From NCBI GenBank assembly GCA_028688575.1, contig JAQTXW010000001.1, positions 31,466 through 95,465 on the forward strand: DNA of 64,000 nt, in the 5' to 3' direction. Below the pieces are notes generated by a model, which was not told where the DNA came from, did not search any database, and saw nothing but the letters and a program-made list of their open reading frames with translations. Source of the stretch: Methylotenera sp. (lineage in GTDB: Bacteria; Pseudomonadota; Gammaproteobacteria; Burkholderiales; Methylophilaceae). The first letter of the stretch is position 1. Every line of letters begins with the position of its first letter. Positions 28,315 through 38,305 of the stretch are shown here, in pieces. The translations under genes and the position numbers were made by a program.

Positions 28315-28344
28315 AATGAATTCTCGAGTTTGATTAATACAAAA

Positions 28345-29400
28345 TTATAAAGCTGCAACTACGGCGTCGCCCATCGCAGAACACCCGACCTTACTGGTGC
28401 CTTCTGTCCAAATATCAGCCGTTCTAAAACCTTGTGCTAATGCCTTTTTAACTGCGTTTTCAATACGGCCAGCATTAACTTCATCATTAAAGGTGTAACG
28501 CAACATCATGGCGGCTGAAAGGATGGTAGCTAATGGATTTGCCACATCTTTGCCAGCAATATCAGGTGCTGAGCCATGGCTAGGCTCATACATGCCCTTA
28601 TTGTTTGCATCTAATGACGCTGAAGGCAGCATACCTATTGAACCAGTGAGCATAGAGGCTTCATCTGACAAGATATCACCAAAAATATTGCCTGTGACCA
28701 TCACGTCAAATTGCTTGGGGGCGCGAATCAATTGCATAGCAGCGTTATCGACATACATATGGCTCAATTCAACCTCTGGATAATCAGTTGAAAGCTCAAT
28801 CATCACCTGACGCCACAACTCAGTCGTTTCCAACACATTCGCCTTATCGACCGAACACACTTTTTTGTTGCGCTTCATGGCAATCTCAAAAGCCACACGA
28901 CCAATGCGCTTGATTTCAGACTCGTTATAACGCATGGTGTTGACACCCTCACGCTCGCCGTTTTCAAGCATTGAAATACCACGCGGTTGACCAAAATAAA
29001 TATCGCCAGTCAACTCACGCACAATCATGATATCCAGCCCTGAAACCACCTCAGGCTTGAGTGTGGAAGCAGAGGCCAGCTCAGGGTACAGTAGTGCTGG
29101 ACGCAAATTAGCAAACAGGTTTAACTCTTTGCGTATGCGCAGCAAACCTCGTTCAGGGCGCAGATGACGCTCTAATTTGTCATACTTCCAGTCACCTACA
29201 GCACCTAACAGCACAGCATCGGCCTCTTGAGCAAGCTTCAGTGTTGCATCAGGCAAGGGGTCGCCAGCAGCCTCATAGCCCGCCCCGCCAATTGGCGCTT
29301 CCGTCATTTCCAAATTTAGATTAAGCGCCTTTAATACCTTTACCGCTTGCGTAACAATTTCTGGACCTATGCCATCACCTGGCAGCACTGCAATTTTCAT
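28345..29400 (-). CDS. leuB: 3-isopropylmalate dehydrogenase
   Basis: LeuB oxidatively decarboxylates 3-isopropylmalate to 2-oxoisocaproate in leucine synthesis. The 351-residue protein has [10 protein letters not shown] at the start, substrate-binding [28 protein letters not shown], and the metal and NAD segments [14 protein letters not shown] and [13 protein letters not shown]. It lies between leuD and asd with short gaps, so it is probably part of the leuC-leuD-leuB-asd unit. Confidence 0.97.
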   Translation of the reverse strand: MKIAVLPGDGIGPEIVTQAVKVLKALNLNLEMTEAPIGGAGYEAAGDPLPDATLKLAQEADAVLLGAVGDWKYDKLERHLRPERGLLRIRKELNLFANLRPALLYPELASASTLKPEVVSGLDIMIVRELTGDIYFGQPRGISMLENGEREGVNTMRYNESEIKRIGRVAFEIAMKRNKKVCSVDKANVLETTELWRQVMIELSTDYPEVELSHMYVDNAAMQLIRAPKQFDVMVTGNIFGDILSDEASMLTGSIGMLPSASLDANNKGMYEPSHGSAPDIAGKDVANPLATILSAAMMLRYTFNDEVNAGRIENAVKKALAQGFRTADIWTEGTSKVGCSAMGDAVVAAL

Positions 29401-29440
29401 GAACTAACTTTCTTATCTTAACATATTGATTAATAATAAT

Positions 29441-30079
29441 TTAGGCGAACAACCAAGGTTGGGATTTTTGATGCTTTTCTTCAAACGCCTTGATTTTATC
29501 TTGATGCTGCATGGTTAAGCCAATGTCATCCAGCCCGTTTAACAGGCAATGCTTGCGAAAGGCATCCACCTCAAACGGGTAAACTTTTCCATCAGGTGTA
29601 GTCACAGTCTGTGCGTTTAGATCAACGGCTAACTTGTAGCCATGATTTGCAAATACCTCAGTAAAAAGCGCATCAATGATGTCAGTACTGAGCACTATCG
29701 GTAACATGCCATTTTTAAAACAGTTATTAAAGAAAATATCAGCAAAACTCGGTGCCATGATGACTTTAAAGCCATAATCCTCCAATGCCCATGGTGCATG
29801 CTCACGGCTGGAACCACAGCCAAAATTTTCTCGGGTGAGCAAAATACTTGCTCCCTGATAACGTGGCTGATTCAGCACAAAACCCTGATTAAGCGGACGA
29901 TGGGTGTTATCCATGCCAGGCTCACCACGGTCTAGATAGCGCCATTCATCAAAAGCATTCGGTCCAAAACCGCTACGCTTGATTGATTTCAGAAACTGCT
30001 TGGGAATGATGGCATCAGTATCCACATTAGCGCGGTCTAGCGGTGCAACCACCCCATTTAATTGCGTAAAAGCTTGCAT
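29441..30079 (-). CDS. leuD: 3-isopropylmalate dehydratase small subunit
   Basis: LeuD supplies the swivelling domain of isopropylmalate isomerase, pairing with LeuC. The 212-residue protein has [19 protein letters not shown] near the N-terminus and the substrate loop [15 protein letters not shown]. Length is typical of the bacterial form. It is separated from leuC by the small entericidin gene and lies 40 bases before leuB. Confidence 0.97.
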   Translation of the reverse strand: MQAFTQLNGVVAPLDRANVDTDAIIPKQFLKSIKRSGFGPNAFDEWRYLDRGEPGMDNTHRPLNQGFVLNQPRYQGASILLTRENFGCGSSREHAPWALEDYGFKVIMAPSFADIFFNNCFKNGMLPIVLSTDIIDALFTEVFANHGYKLAVDLNAQTVTTPDGKVYPFEVDAFRKHCLLNGLDDIGLTMQHQDKIKAFEEKHQKSQPWLFA

Positions 30080-30103
30080 GTTTATTCTTAACTTTAAATT
30101 GGT

Positions 30104-30223
30104 TTATTTAGTAGATTTTTGAATGGCTTCGCCACCCTTTTCGATATCTTTACCGATCCCTTGAACGGTGTTACATGCTGATAATGATGCAACAACCATC
30201 AAAAATAAGAATACTTTCTTCAT
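30104..30223 (-). CDS. Entericidin-family small lipoprotein
   Basis: This 39-residue protein is encoded between leuC and leuD. It has a lysine start (MKKVFLFLMVVASLSACN), a lipobox LSAC with the lipidated Cys at residue 17, and the entericidin-type tail TVQGIGKDIEKGGEAIQ. Mature length would be 23 residues. Entericidins A/B are tiny cell-envelope lipoproteins, described as an antidote/toxin pair in E. coli; single copies of unknown role are widespread. ATG 30223 has AGAGGGA 7 bases upstream; an ATG two codons earlier is less well spaced. A gene of this kind between leuC and leuD is, to my knowledge, common in betaproteobacteria. Confidence 0.85.
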   Translation of the reverse strand: MKKVFLFLMVVASLSACNTVQGIGKDIEKGGEAIQKSTK

Positions 30224-30250
30224 TGACATATCCCTCTCACAAATACAAAA

Positions 30251-31660
30251 TTAAAAATTTCTAACATCCACAAAATGACCAGCCACCGCCGCTGCTGCAG
30301 CCATTTCAGGGCTCACCAAATGCGTACGACCGCCCTGGCCCTGCCGCCCCTCAAAGTTGCGGTTGGATGTTGACGCGCAACGCTCGCCTGGTTCCAATCT
30401 ATCGGCATTCATCGCCAAACACATTGAGCAACCTGGTTCGCGCCATTCAAATCCCGCCTCAGTGAAAATCTTATCCAGCCCTTCACTTTCAGCCTGGGCT
30501 TTTACCAAACCTGAGCCTGGCACCACTAAAGCCAATTTTACATTAGGCGCAATATGCCTACCCTTCGCCACCGCCGCAGCCGCGCGCAAATCTTCAATAC
30601 GCGAATTGGTGCACGATCCAATAAACACTTTATCAATGGCAATGTCAGCAATCAGCGTATTCGGCGCTAAGTCCATGTAGGCATATGCACGCTCCCAATC
30701 TGCGCGTTGCACATCATTTTTAGCAAGATCCAGACTCGGCACTTTACCATCCACGCCCACAACCATCTCAGGCGAAGTACCCCATGTCACCTGTGGTTTA
30801 ATCTCTTCGGCCTTCAACTCAATCACCGCATCAAACTTAGCGCCATCGTCTGACACCAAAGTGCGCCAGTAAGCCACGGCCAATTCCCACTGCTCAGCCT
30901 TAGGCGCAAACGGACGGTCTTTCACGTAACTGATGGTCGTGTCATCAACCGCCACCATCCCTGCACGTGCGCCAGCCTCAATCGCCATATTACATAAGGT
31001 CATGCGACCTTCCATGCTTAAACTGCGGATCGCTGAGCCTGCAAACTCCATGGCATAGCCTGTGCCGCCCGCCGTGCCTGTTCTAGCAATAATGGCCAGT
31101 GCCACATCTTTAGCCGTTACGCCTTTTTGCAACACGCCCTCTACTCTGACCAGCATCGCTTTAGATTTTTTCTGCACCAGACATTGCGTGGCCATGACGT
31201 GCTCAACTTCAGAGGTACCAATCCCGTGTGCCAATGCACCAAACGCGCCGTGCGTACTCGTGTGAGAATCACCACAAACCACCGTCATCCCAGGCAATGT
31301 TGCGCCCTGCTCTGGGCCTACTACGTGCACAATGCCCTGGTTTTTATCCATAAATGGAAAGTAGGCTTTCGCACCAAACTGACGAATATTGTCCGTCAAT
31401 GTTTCAATTTGCAAACGCGCCACAGGGTCAGCGATGCCGGCTAAGCCTTTATCCCAGCCATTGGTCGGGGTGTTGTGGTCGGCTGTTGCCACAATAGAAG
31501 AAACTCGCCATGGTTTACGGTGCGCTAAACGCAAACCCTCAAACGCTTGCGGACTCGTGACCTCATGCACCAAATGGCGATCAATATAAATCAATGCCGT
31601 GCCATTTTCTTCTGTCACCACATGACTATCAAACAATTTATCGTACAACGTTTTTGCCAT
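30251..31660 (-). CDS. leuC: 3-isopropylmalate dehydratase large subunit
   Basis: LeuC is the iron-sulfur subunit of isopropylmalate isomerase, interconverting 2- and 3-isopropylmalate. The 469-residue aconitase-family protein has the cluster cysteines in IGSCTNSR and [11 protein letters not shown]. It also has [17 protein letters not shown] and the [10 protein letters not shown] loop. I start at ATG 31660 (MAKTLYDKL), which has AAAGAG six bases upstream; the ATG two codons earlier lies too close to that site. It leads the string leuC-ecn-leuD-leuB-asd. Confidence 0.97.
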   Translation of the reverse strand: MAKTLYDKLFDSHVVTEENGTALIYIDRHLVHEVTSPQAFEGLRLAHRKPWRVSSIVATADHNTPTNGWDKGLAGIADPVARLQIETLTDNIRQFGAKAYFPFMDKNQGIVHVVGPEQGATLPGMTVVCGDSHTSTHGAFGALAHGIGTSEVEHVMATQCLVQKKSKAMLVRVEGVLQKGVTAKDVALAIIARTGTAGGTGYAMEFAGSAIRSLSMEGRMTLCNMAIEAGARAGMVAVDDTTISYVKDRPFAPKAEQWELAVAYWRTLVSDDGAKFDAVIELKAEEIKPQVTWGTSPEMVVGVDGKVPSLDLAKNDVQRADWERAYAYMDLAPNTLIADIAIDKVFIGSCTNSRIEDLRAAAAVAKGRHIAPNVKLALVVPGSGLVKAQAESEGLDKIFTEAGFEWREPGCSMCLAMNADRLEPGERCASTSNRNFEGRQGQGGRTHLVSPEMAAAAAVAGHFVDVRNF

Positions 31661-31686
31661 AACCATCTCTTTAAGCGCGATTCGCT

Positions 31687-32181
31687 TTAATCCCTAAAAT
31701 TACCAAACTGCAACGGAAAGTCCGTCACATTCTTTTTCACAAACGCAATCGCCTCCTGCAGCACATCACGTTTTGCACCGTTCACACGTACAGTATCACC
31801 TTGAATACTTGCCTGAACTTTCATGCCAGAATCTTTAATCAACTTAGTAATGCGCTTAGCTAAATCGCTATCAATACCTGCACGCAATTTCATTTCCTGC
31901 TTGACTTTGTTACCTGAAATTTTTTGCACATCTTTGTGCTCAAGGCGCTTGGACGAGTCAGGCTCTTTTTTTTCCATCGCTGGCAGCAAAATATCCTTTA
32001 CTTGATCCAGCTGAAAATCATTATCGCCAAAAATCGTGATAATGCTGTCTTTCTCATTCAACTCCACCTTGGCTGAGCTACCTTTAAAGTCATAGCGATT
32101 TGTGATTTGCTTGCCCGCGGTATCTATCGCGTTTTTCAACGCGACCATATCAACTTCGGAGCTAATATCAAAACTAGGCAT
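31687..32181 (-). CDS. yajQ: YajQ-family nucleotide-binding protein
   Basis: This 164-residue protein matches the YajQ/DUF520 family throughout, starting with [18 protein letters not shown] and containing [16 protein letters not shown], then ending in [10 protein letters not shown]. It has two ferredoxin-like domains and is cytoplasmic. Xanthomonas and Pseudomonas members bind cyclic-di-GMP and alter transcription, while the E. coli protein binds nucleotides or tRNA; which applies here is unknown. A good GAGGAG site precedes ATG 32181. It is upstream of leuC with only 26 bases between. Confidence 0.95.
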   Translation of the reverse strand: MPSFDISSEVDMVALKNAIDTAGKQITNRYDFKGSSAKVELNEKDSIITIFGDNDFQLDQVKDILLPAMEKKEPDSSKRLEHKDVQKISGNKVKQEMKLRAGIDSDLAKRITKLIKDSGMKVQASIQGDTVRVNGAKRDVLQEAIAFVKKNVTDFPLQFGNFRD

Positions 32182-32297
32182 GTGAACTCCTCATCTATTT
32201 AGTGCTTAATCTGGACAAAAATTTAATCAAAGCAGACAACTCAACCTTTGGCGCTCCGCACAAACAACAAAGCTCAAGCCTGCAACATCCGTTGCAA

Positions 32298-32609
32298 TTA
32301 TTCAAAATGGCAAACGTAGTCTAATGTTTCCACTGTTTCTATATCAAAACTGGAATTACCTGGCACAGTGAATTTTTCACCCGCAGTGTATGTTTTCCAA
32401 GCTTCTTCACCTTTAAGCCGCACCTTACATACACCCGTATTAATTTCCATCAACTCAGGTGCTGCCGTATTAAACGTGAGCGTGCTAGGAAAAATCACAC
32501 CTATCGTGCTGCGTGTACCATTAGGAAACATCACCGTGTGGCTCACACATTTACCATCAAAATAAATATTCGCCTTCTTTTTTACGCTGACATGATCAAA
32601 TTGTGCCAT
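32298..32609 (-). CDS. ppnP: Pyrimidine/purine nucleoside phosphorylase PpnP
   Basis: This 103-residue single-domain cupin matches the PpnP/YaiE (DUF1255) family: [21 protein letters not shown] near the start (in two parts, [11 protein letters not shown] and [11 protein letters not shown]), [11 protein letters not shown], and [14 protein letters not shown] with [11 protein letters not shown]. The E. coli enzyme splits a broad range of nucleosides with phosphate. GGAAG lies 7 bases before ATG 32609. It is divergent from the cytochrome b561 gene. Confidence 0.93.
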   Translation of the reverse strand: MAQFDHVSVKKKANIYFDGKCVSHTVMFPNGTRSTIGVIFPSTLTFNTAAPELMEINTGVCKVRLKGEEAWKTYTAGEKFTVPGNSSFDIETVETLDYVCHFE

Positions 32610-32872
32610 TTTGCTGCTTCCATATAAATTTCAAAGCCCTATTATCGCAGAAAAAACAGTGCTATCCAAGAAAGACACCTTTGCTGACAATCTGTTTCGA
32701 AGAACCTTGCCCGTTAGCACCATCATTGCCAAAAAAATTCGAGGGCAACGCAACATCCTAAAGCAACGAGCCTGCCATACTGAAGGTGACATCTTTTTCA
32801 AATGCTTTTTTTCAAGTTGCACTTTATCGAGCTACAGTGCAATATACAAGCCTTAATTGGGAGATTAAACCT

Positions 32873-33418
32873 ATGTCTTGGAAAAACACCAGTTCACGCT
32901 ATGGCACTTTATCAATTACACTGCATTGGTTGATGTTGATTTTATTGATTGCAGTATATGCCACCATAGAGCTGCGAGAACTTTATCCCAAAGGCAGCGA
33001 CCCGAGAGAGGCGCTCAAAGCCTGGCATTTCATGTTAGGTTTATCCGTGCTATTACTTGTGAGCATCCGCGTTTATGCAAGGCTTACTTTTATTGAGCCT
33101 AAAATCACCCCCGCGCCAAATCCATTACAAAATTTTGCAGCAAAAATAGTGCATTTAGCGCTCTATGGCTTAATGATAGGCATGCCGATACTAGGCTGGA
33201 GCCTACTCAGTACAGCAGGCAAGCCTGTGCCATTTTTCGGGCTAGAACTGCCGCCACTGATTGCTGAAAATAAGGCGCTGGCAAAAACACTCAAAGAACT
33301 ACATCAAACCATAGGTCTAGTTGGTTATTATTTAATCGGCCTACATGCCGCGGCGGCTTTATTTCACCATCACATCATAAAAGATGACACGCTCAGCCGA
33401 ATTTTACCGCGCCGATAA
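32873..33418 (+). CDS. Cytochrome b561
   Basis: This 181-residue inner-membrane diheme b-type cytochrome of the prokaryotic b561 family probably passes electrons between quinone and an acceptor such as superoxide. It has four hydrophobic segments with candidate heme histidines: His18 (SITLHW), His52 (KAWHFM), and the pair in the last helices (LKELHQ and YLIGLHAA). The ATG at 32873 is chosen over a longer frame from 32786 because GGGAGA lies 8 bases upstream and the family start is MSWKNTSSRYG. A 7-bp inverted repeat TTGCACT/AGTGCAA (32817-32842) lies upstream and could be an operator. Confidence 0.88.
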   Translation: MSWKNTSSRYGTLSITLHWLMLILLIAVYATIELRELYPKGSDPREALKAWHFMLGLSVLLLVSIRVYARLTFIEPKITPAPNPLQNFAAKIVHLALYGLMIGMPILGWSLLSTAGKPVPFFGLELPPLIAENKALAKTLKELHQTIGLVGYYLIGLHAAAALFHHHIIKDDTLSRILPRR

Positions 33419-33471
33419 CACAATCAATGAATTAAAAACGTTACTAAACAGCACATTTAAAAGAGGTTTGA

Positions 33472-35175
33472 ATGGCACGCCCAGAAAAGATTCGCTTAGG
33501 TGAAGTATTAGTTCAACAAAACCTAATCACTACCCAAGACTTGAGCCAGTCACTAGAGGAGCAAAAACGCACAGGTCGCAAGCTAGGCAAGATTTTTATT
33601 GACAATGGCTTAGTCACCGAAACACAGATATCAGAAGCGCTTGCCCAGCAGCTTAAAATCCCCTACATTAATCTCCAGCAGTTTAGTCCTCAAACTGAGT
33701 CCATCAACAAACTGCCTGAGGCACAGGCAAGACGTTTTCGCTGTGTAGTGCTGGAAGACAGAGGCTACGCCTATCTTGTTGGCATGGTGGACCCAACCGA
33801 CCTGTTCGCTTACGACGAGGTGGCCAGACTACTGCGCAAAGATATTGAACTTGCCGTAGTACAGGAAAATGCGCTGCTGCAACTCATAGACCGCAGCTAT
33901 CGCCGCACGGACGAAATTTCAAGTTTAGCGGTAGAACTCGGGCAGGACTTAGGTGACACCGCCATTGATTTTGCCGCCTTGGGCATCAGCAGTGGCAGTG
34001 AAGAAGCGCCTGTCGTCAAATTATTACAGACTATTTTTGAAGATGCCGTCCAGGTGCGTGCTTCAGACATTCATATTGAACCACAGGAAAACAAACTCTA
34101 TATCCGCTTCAGAATTGATGGTGTCATGCATCTGCAAACGGAAGCTGAGCTTAAAATTGCACCTGCGCTGGTGTTGCGCCTGAAACTAATGTCAGGCCTG
34201 GATATCTCAGAAAAACGTCTGCCACAAGATGGCCGCTTTGCGCTAAAAATCAAAAATCAGCCTGTTGATGTGCGTATTTCAAGCATGCCAACGCAATATG
34301 GCGAATCAGTCGTAATGCGTTTACTCATTCAGGATGGCGCCAACTTTTCGCTGGAAAAACTAGGCATGCCTCCAGAAATGCTTGAACGATTCCGCAAACT
34401 GATTCATCGGCCAAGTGGCATGGTGTTGGTTACAGGGCCTACGGGGAGCGGTAAAACCACAACACTCTATGCCGCACTCAATGAGTTAAACTCAAACGCC
34501 AATAAAATCATCACTGTTGAAGACCCTGTTGAATATCGCCTGCCTGGCATTACCCAAGTGCAGGTGAATGAAAAAATAGAACTGGATTTTTCACGTGTTT
34601 TACGCTCAGCACTCAGGCAAGACCCCGATGTGATTCTCGTGGGCGAAATGCGCGACCAGGAAACCGCTCAAATCGGCTTAAGAGCGGCCATGACAGGTCA
34701 CCTGGTACTCTCCACCCTGCACACCAACGACGCCACCAGCACACTGGTCAGAATGATAGACATGGGTGCCCCGCGCTTTATGGTCGCCACTTCCATCTTA
34801 GCTGTGATTGCACAGCGCCTGGTAAGAATCATTTGCGACAACTGCAAAGAAAGCTATACACCAGCACCATTTGAGCGCGCATGGCTTGCGCTTGAGCTCA
34901 ATGATCAAACAGATACACATCAATATGTGCATGGCAAGGGATGCAGCCTATGTAATGGCACTGGCTACCAAGGGCGTATCGGCGTATATGAACTGCTCGA
35001 AATGAACAATCAGCTCATTGATGCTGCCAGCCACCACGACCCCAACTACTTCATTAAAATGGGTCGTCAGCACATGGCGGGCAAGACGCTACGCAAAAGC
35101 GCTGTGGATTTAGTCATCACCAAGCGCACCACCATTGCCGAAGCCATGCGTATTAGCAACCAATTTGAAGAATAA
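33472..35175 (+). CDS. mshE: MSHA pilus assembly ATPase
   Basis: MshE is the hexameric cytoplasmic motor that drives extension of MSHA pili. The 567-residue protein starts with an MshEN domain (RLGEVLVQQNLITTQDLSQS), which in Vibrio cholerae MshE binds cyclic-di-GMP. The GspE/PilB core has Walker A GPTGSGKTTT at about residue 322, Walker B VILVGEMRD, the HLVLSTLHTNDA histidine box, and a zinc-type four-Cys motif (CDNC ... CSLCNGTG). AAGAGG precedes ATG 33472. It is first in the pilus locus. Regulation by cyclic-di-GMP is an inference from the domain. Confidence 0.93.
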   Translation: MARPEKIRLGEVLVQQNLITTQDLSQSLEEQKRTGRKLGKIFIDNGLVTETQISEALAQQLKIPYINLQQFSPQTESINKLPEAQARRFRCVVLEDRGYAYLVGMVDPTDLFAYDEVARLLRKDIELAVVQENALLQLIDRSYRRTDEISSLAVELGQDLGDTAIDFAALGISSGSEEAPVVKLLQTIFEDAVQVRASDIHIEPQENKLYIRFRIDGVMHLQTEAELKIAPALVLRLKLMSGLDISEKRLPQDGRFALKIKNQPVDVRISSMPTQYGESVVMRLLIQDGANFSLEKLGMPPEMLERFRKLIHRPSGMVLVTGPTGSGKTTTLYAALNELNSNANKIITVEDPVEYRLPGITQVQVNEKIELDFSRVLRSALRQDPDVILVGEMRDQETAQIGLRAAMTGHLVLSTLHTNDATSTLVRMIDMGAPRFMVATSILAVIAQRLVRIICDNCKESYTPAPFERAWLALELNDQTDTHQYVHGKGCSLCNGTGYQGRIGVYELLEMNNQLIDAASHHDPNYFIKMGRQHMAGKTLRKSAVDLVITKRTTIAEAMRISNQFEE

Positions 35176-35180
35176 ACAAA

Positions 35181-36401
35181 ATGCCCCAATTCGCATACAA
35201 AGGCCGCGACAATCAAGGAAGCCTGGTACAAGGCATCCTTGAAAGCGCCGACTCTAGCAGCGCAGCCTCACAACTTGCCAATCTGAACATCACCCCGATT
35301 GAAATCAAGGCAGGCGCGGACATTAACAAAGAGATCTCGATTGAACTTTTTGCCGAAAAAATTGAATCGATCGACATCATGCTGTTTAGCCGACAGATGT
35401 ACACTTTGCTCAAAGCGGGCATTCCCATCATGAATGCACTGAGCGGCTTGCAGGTATCCACTGAAAACAAAGCTTTTAGTGCAGTGATTGGCAACATCCG
35501 CGAGAGTTTAGCCTCTGGACGTGAACTCTCGAGCGCGCTTGCGCAGCACCCTAAGGTATTTTCCAGTTTTTATGTCAGCATGGTGCGCGTGGGTGAAAGT
35601 ACAGGCTTACTGGACAATGTATTTTTACGGCTATTTGAACACATTGAGTTTGAGCGCTTTATGCGAGATCAAATCAAATCCGCACTGCGCTACCCTACCT
35701 TTGTGGTGATCGCCATGGCCGTGGCCATCGTCGTGGTAAACTTATTTGTCATTCCCGCTTTTGCAAAAGTTTTTGAGAGTTTTGGTGCTGAACTCCCACT
35801 TATGACAAGGATTTTGCTGAATTTCTCAGGATTTATGCAAGCCACCTGGCCTTACCTGCTTGTCTTGCTCATCGGCGGGGTTTTTTTGTTTCGCACCTAC
35901 ACAGCGAGTGGCGCAGGCAAATACAACTGGGATAGCTTTAAATTACACATTCCGATTGCAGGGAAAATCATACACAAAGGCACCATGGCGCGCTTCGCCA
36001 GAAGCTTTGCCTTAGCTAGCAAAAGCGGCGTACCCATTACCAACAGTTTAAAATTAGTCGCACAAACCGCAGACAACGACTATGTTGCGCAGCGCATTGA
36101 CAACATGCGCGATGGTGTGGAGCGTGGCGAAAGTATTTTACGCACGGCCACCAGCAGCGGTGTATTTAACCCGATTGTGCTGCAAATGATTGCCGTGGGT
36201 GAGGAGTCTGGCTCATTAGATGACTTAATGGAAGAAATCGCCGACATGTACCAGCGTGACGTTGAATATGAAATCAAAACCTTGGGTACACAGATTGAAC
36301 CCATCCTCATTGTGTTTCTGGGAATCATGGTGCTGATTCTGGCCCTGGGCATTTTCTTGCCGATTTGGGACCTGGGCAACATTGCGCTACACAAAGGCTA
36401 G
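35181..36401 (+). CDS. mshG: MSHA pilus inner-membrane platform protein
   Basis: MshG is the polytopic platform at the base of the pilus that couples the MshE ATPase to pilin assembly (GspF/PilC family). The 406-residue protein starts PQFAYKGRDNQGSLVQG and has two T2SS-F domains, each ending in a hydrophobic hairpin. The first includes FSRQMYTLLKAGIPI, and the last membrane helix is near residues 375-395 (IVFLGIMVLILALGIFLP). It begins 5 bases after mshE, so it is in the same operon. Confidence 0.93.
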   Translation: MPQFAYKGRDNQGSLVQGILESADSSSAASQLANLNITPIEIKAGADINKEISIELFAEKIESIDIMLFSRQMYTLLKAGIPIMNALSGLQVSTENKAFSAVIGNIRESLASGRELSSALAQHPKVFSSFYVSMVRVGESTGLLDNVFLRLFEHIEFERFMRDQIKSALRYPTFVVIAMAVAIVVVNLFVIPAFAKVFESFGAELPLMTRILLNFSGFMQATWPYLLVLLIGGVFLFRTYTASGAGKYNWDSFKLHIPIAGKIIHKGTMARFARSFALASKSGVPITNSLKLVAQTADNDYVAQRIDNMRDGVERGESILRTATSSGVFNPIVLQMIAVGEESGSLDDLMEEIADMYQRDVEYEIKTLGTQIEPILIVFLGIMVLILALGIFLPIWDLGNIALHKG

Positions 36402-36441
36402 CCTACAACAATGCATTTAAGTTCACCCTAAACGGCCTGAC

Positions 36442-36897
36442 ATGCACAAACACATGGGTAGAATCCGATTTGATTTTGCAGTCACAGTCAGCATTATTTG
36501 CATCATTGCAACATTTTTGCTCCACAGTCTTAGGCAGATGCAAAATGGTGTAGACAAAATGATTCATGACGCAGAACTTAACAACCTGCGACTCAGCCTT
36601 GCTGAAAGCTGGGTGCACAGGCAAGTAACCTACCAAACTGTCGATACCAAAAATCTGGTAAACACCAACCCCATGCGCCTAATTAATGAACCGCCTAAAA
36701 ATTATATCGGTGAAAAAACCACCCGCCCAGTCAACAAATACAAGGTTTGGTATTTTGATATCAATAAAAAAGAGTTAGTATACGTGTATAGTAGCAATGA
36801 AGAAGCACGTTATGTATTGGTAAGTCATGTACAAGGCGCAGAAACTTCACCTTTAAGCATAGGTGGTTTAGACTTGCTAACCGCCAGTAACCGTTAA
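36442..36897 (+). CDS. MshF-like bitopic pilus biogenesis protein
   Basis: This 151-residue protein has an N-terminal membrane helix (about residues 13-29, AVTVSIICIIATFLL) after a basic start, then a periplasmic domain with an Asn/Pro-rich stretch and strands around YKVWYFDINKKELVYVY. It lies directly after mshG, the position of mshF in Vibrio and Shewanella loci, and its layout (short TM anchor plus soluble domain with GIKKELVY-type pseudopilin-like strands) is compatible with that. Sequence recognition alone is weak, so the name rests mostly on position. No prepilin cleavage motif is present. Confidence 0.6.
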   Translation: MHKHMGRIRFDFAVTVSIICIIATFLLHSLRQMQNGVDKMIHDAELNNLRLSLAESWVHRQVTYQTVDTKNLVNTNPMRLINEPPKNYIGEKTTRPVNKYKVWYFDINKKELVYVYSSNEEARYVLVSHVQGAETSPLSIGGLDLLTASNR

Positions 36898-37069
36898 TAT
36901 AGAGGACGCGCATTTTGTGACCGAACCTTGTATCTTGCTAACATTTAAGTTACTTGCAAATATTGACGTAACAGATATTTTTTTACAGTTCAAACACCAG
37001 CTTACAAAACTAAATTACAGATAGACACATTTTGAGCTGGATAAATATATCAACATAAGGAATACAACA

Positions 37070-37612
37070 ATGTTAAACAAAGCAAAAGGTTTTACCCTCA
37101 TTGAGCTAATTGTGGTCATTATTATTTTAGGCATCTTAGCCGCCGTTGCCCTGCCCAGATTCACTAACCTGCAACGGGATGCTCGCATTGCCAAGCTCAA
37201 TGCAGCCAGGGGCAGCGTTGCTGCAGCTGCTGCTTTGATTCACGCCACTGTACTGGCAAGAAACAATGTGGCAGACACTGTCGCATGCCCTGGTGGCGGT
37301 ACTGCCAACAACAGCAATGGTGCAACAGGTACTGTATGTACAGAGAATGGCCTTGTTAACCTGGTTAGAGCCTATCCTGATGTCACAGCCGTTGGCGGGT
37401 CGGGCATCTTATCTGCCGCAGGCTTAACCACCATATTCAACCCCACATTGGCACAATTGCAGGCAGAGGGTTACAACTACACCGCTTCTGCCACTGTGGC
37501 AACCTTTCAGATTCAAGGTGCACCCACACCAGCCAGTTGCCAGTTCACCTATACTGAAGCGCCGATTAATGGTGCCCCTGCAATTTCTGCGGTTGTGACC
37601 ACAGGCTGTTAA
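37070..37612 (+). CDS. Type IV prepilin, MshB/MshA-like
   Basis: This is a prepilin with a 7-residue leader ending in Gly (MLNKAKG), a mature N-terminus FTLIELIVVI with Glu5, and the usual hydrophobic spine. The mature protein is 173 residues. Four cysteines are present: two in an Asn/Gly-rich inserted loop (ACPGGG ... VCTENG) and two C-terminal (PASCQF ... TTGC) matching the D-region pair of the next pilin. It could be MshB (minor) or a second MshA. AAGGAA lies 7 bases before ATG 37070. The 172-bp gap upstream holds a possible weak promoter (TTGCAA, 16 bp, TATTTT at 36954-36981). Confidence 0.85.
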   Translation: MLNKAKGFTLIELIVVIIILGILAAVALPRFTNLQRDARIAKLNAARGSVAAAAALIHATVLARNNVADTVACPGGGTANNSNGATGTVCTENGLVNLVRAYPDVTAVGGSGILSAAGLTTIFNPTLAQLQAEGYNYTASATVATFQIQGAPTPASCQFTYTEAPINGAPAISAVVTTGC

Positions 37613-37735
37613 TCTATGCCCTTGTCAGCGGCATCTATTGATGCTGCTGGTATTTTTAATGCACTGCACCTTACCATCCGCATGAAACAACCGCATGAGA
37701 AAAATTAGCATGTTAAACAGCACCTGTTCATTTTT

Positions 37736-37765
37736 TTGAACTCGTGCCGATAATTGTAATATGAT
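37736..37765 (+). promoter_or_regulatory. Candidate sigma-70 promoter of the MshA-like pilin gene
   Basis: TTGAAC (37736-37741), an 18-bp spacer and TATGAT (37760-37765) precede the pilin start by about 43 bases. A short stem (37716-37728) followed by seven T just upstream could be a weak terminator for the preceding pilin gene. Confidence 0.55.
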
Positions 37766-37807
37766 ATGTTTGTGTAATTTCAGATTTCTTAAAGGAGTGT
37801 TTATATT

Positions 37808-38242
37808 ATGAAGCAGCAATCGGGTTTTACGCTGGTTGAATTAGTCGTCGTCATTGTAATTTTAGGGATTTTGGCAGCTACGGCATTACCAAGATTTATC
37901 AACTTAACTGAAGATGCAAACATTGCCGCAGCCAATGGCATGGCAGGCGGACTACGCTCTGCGGCAGGCGTTGTGCAGGCACGTTTCTTTGCCACTGGCA
38001 CCAATTCCAGCCCTGTCACCATGGCAGACACATCAACAGTCACTGTAAGCACAACAACAGGCCTGCCTACAGCAGACGCAACAGGCATTGTGGCCGCGAT
38101 GCAGTCGGTCGATGGCTTCACTGTAACGCACGCCGCAGGCGTATCAACATTTGCTCTTACAAAAACACCCGCTTGCTTGGTCACTTACACCGCAGCAACT
38201 GGTGCAGTGAGTACCGCAGCCGTTACAGCAGCCAATTGTTAA
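37808..38242 (+). CDS. mshA: Type IV prepilin, probable major pilin MshA
   Basis: This prepilin has a 6-residue leader (MKQQSG), mature start FTLVELVVVIVILG with Glu5, and a mature length of 138 residues. Its C-terminal disulfide loop is bounded by two cysteines (PACLVTY ... AANC), and the rest is rich in Thr/Ala/Ser. It is probably the major subunit: it has a strong AAAGGAG site and its own sigma-70-like promoter, so higher expression than its neighbours is likely. That ranking is inference; the upstream pilin gene is the alternative. Confidence 0.85.
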   Translation: MKQQSGFTLVELVVVIVILGILAATALPRFINLTEDANIAAANGMAGGLRSAAGVVQARFFATGTNSSPVTMADTSTVTVSTTTGLPTADATGIVAAMQSVDGFTVTHAAGVSTFALTKTPACLVTYTAATGAVSTAAVTAANC

Positions 38243-38305
38243 TCGTTGATGGATTGATCATGCTGACTTAAAATTCAACGTGACATATTCCACCGCAATA
38301 CCGCA

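Noticed and set aside
32611-32856. Short plus and minus frames between ppnP and the cytochrome b561 gene
   Set aside because: No ribosome-binding site or family features; the region is better read as intergenic with a possible operator.
33472-36401. A type II secretion system instead of a pilus
   Set aside because: GspE- and GspF-like genes could mean either, but the pilins with a type IV D-region, mshQ, mshM and mshN and absence of gspC/D/L/M gene order point to MSHA.
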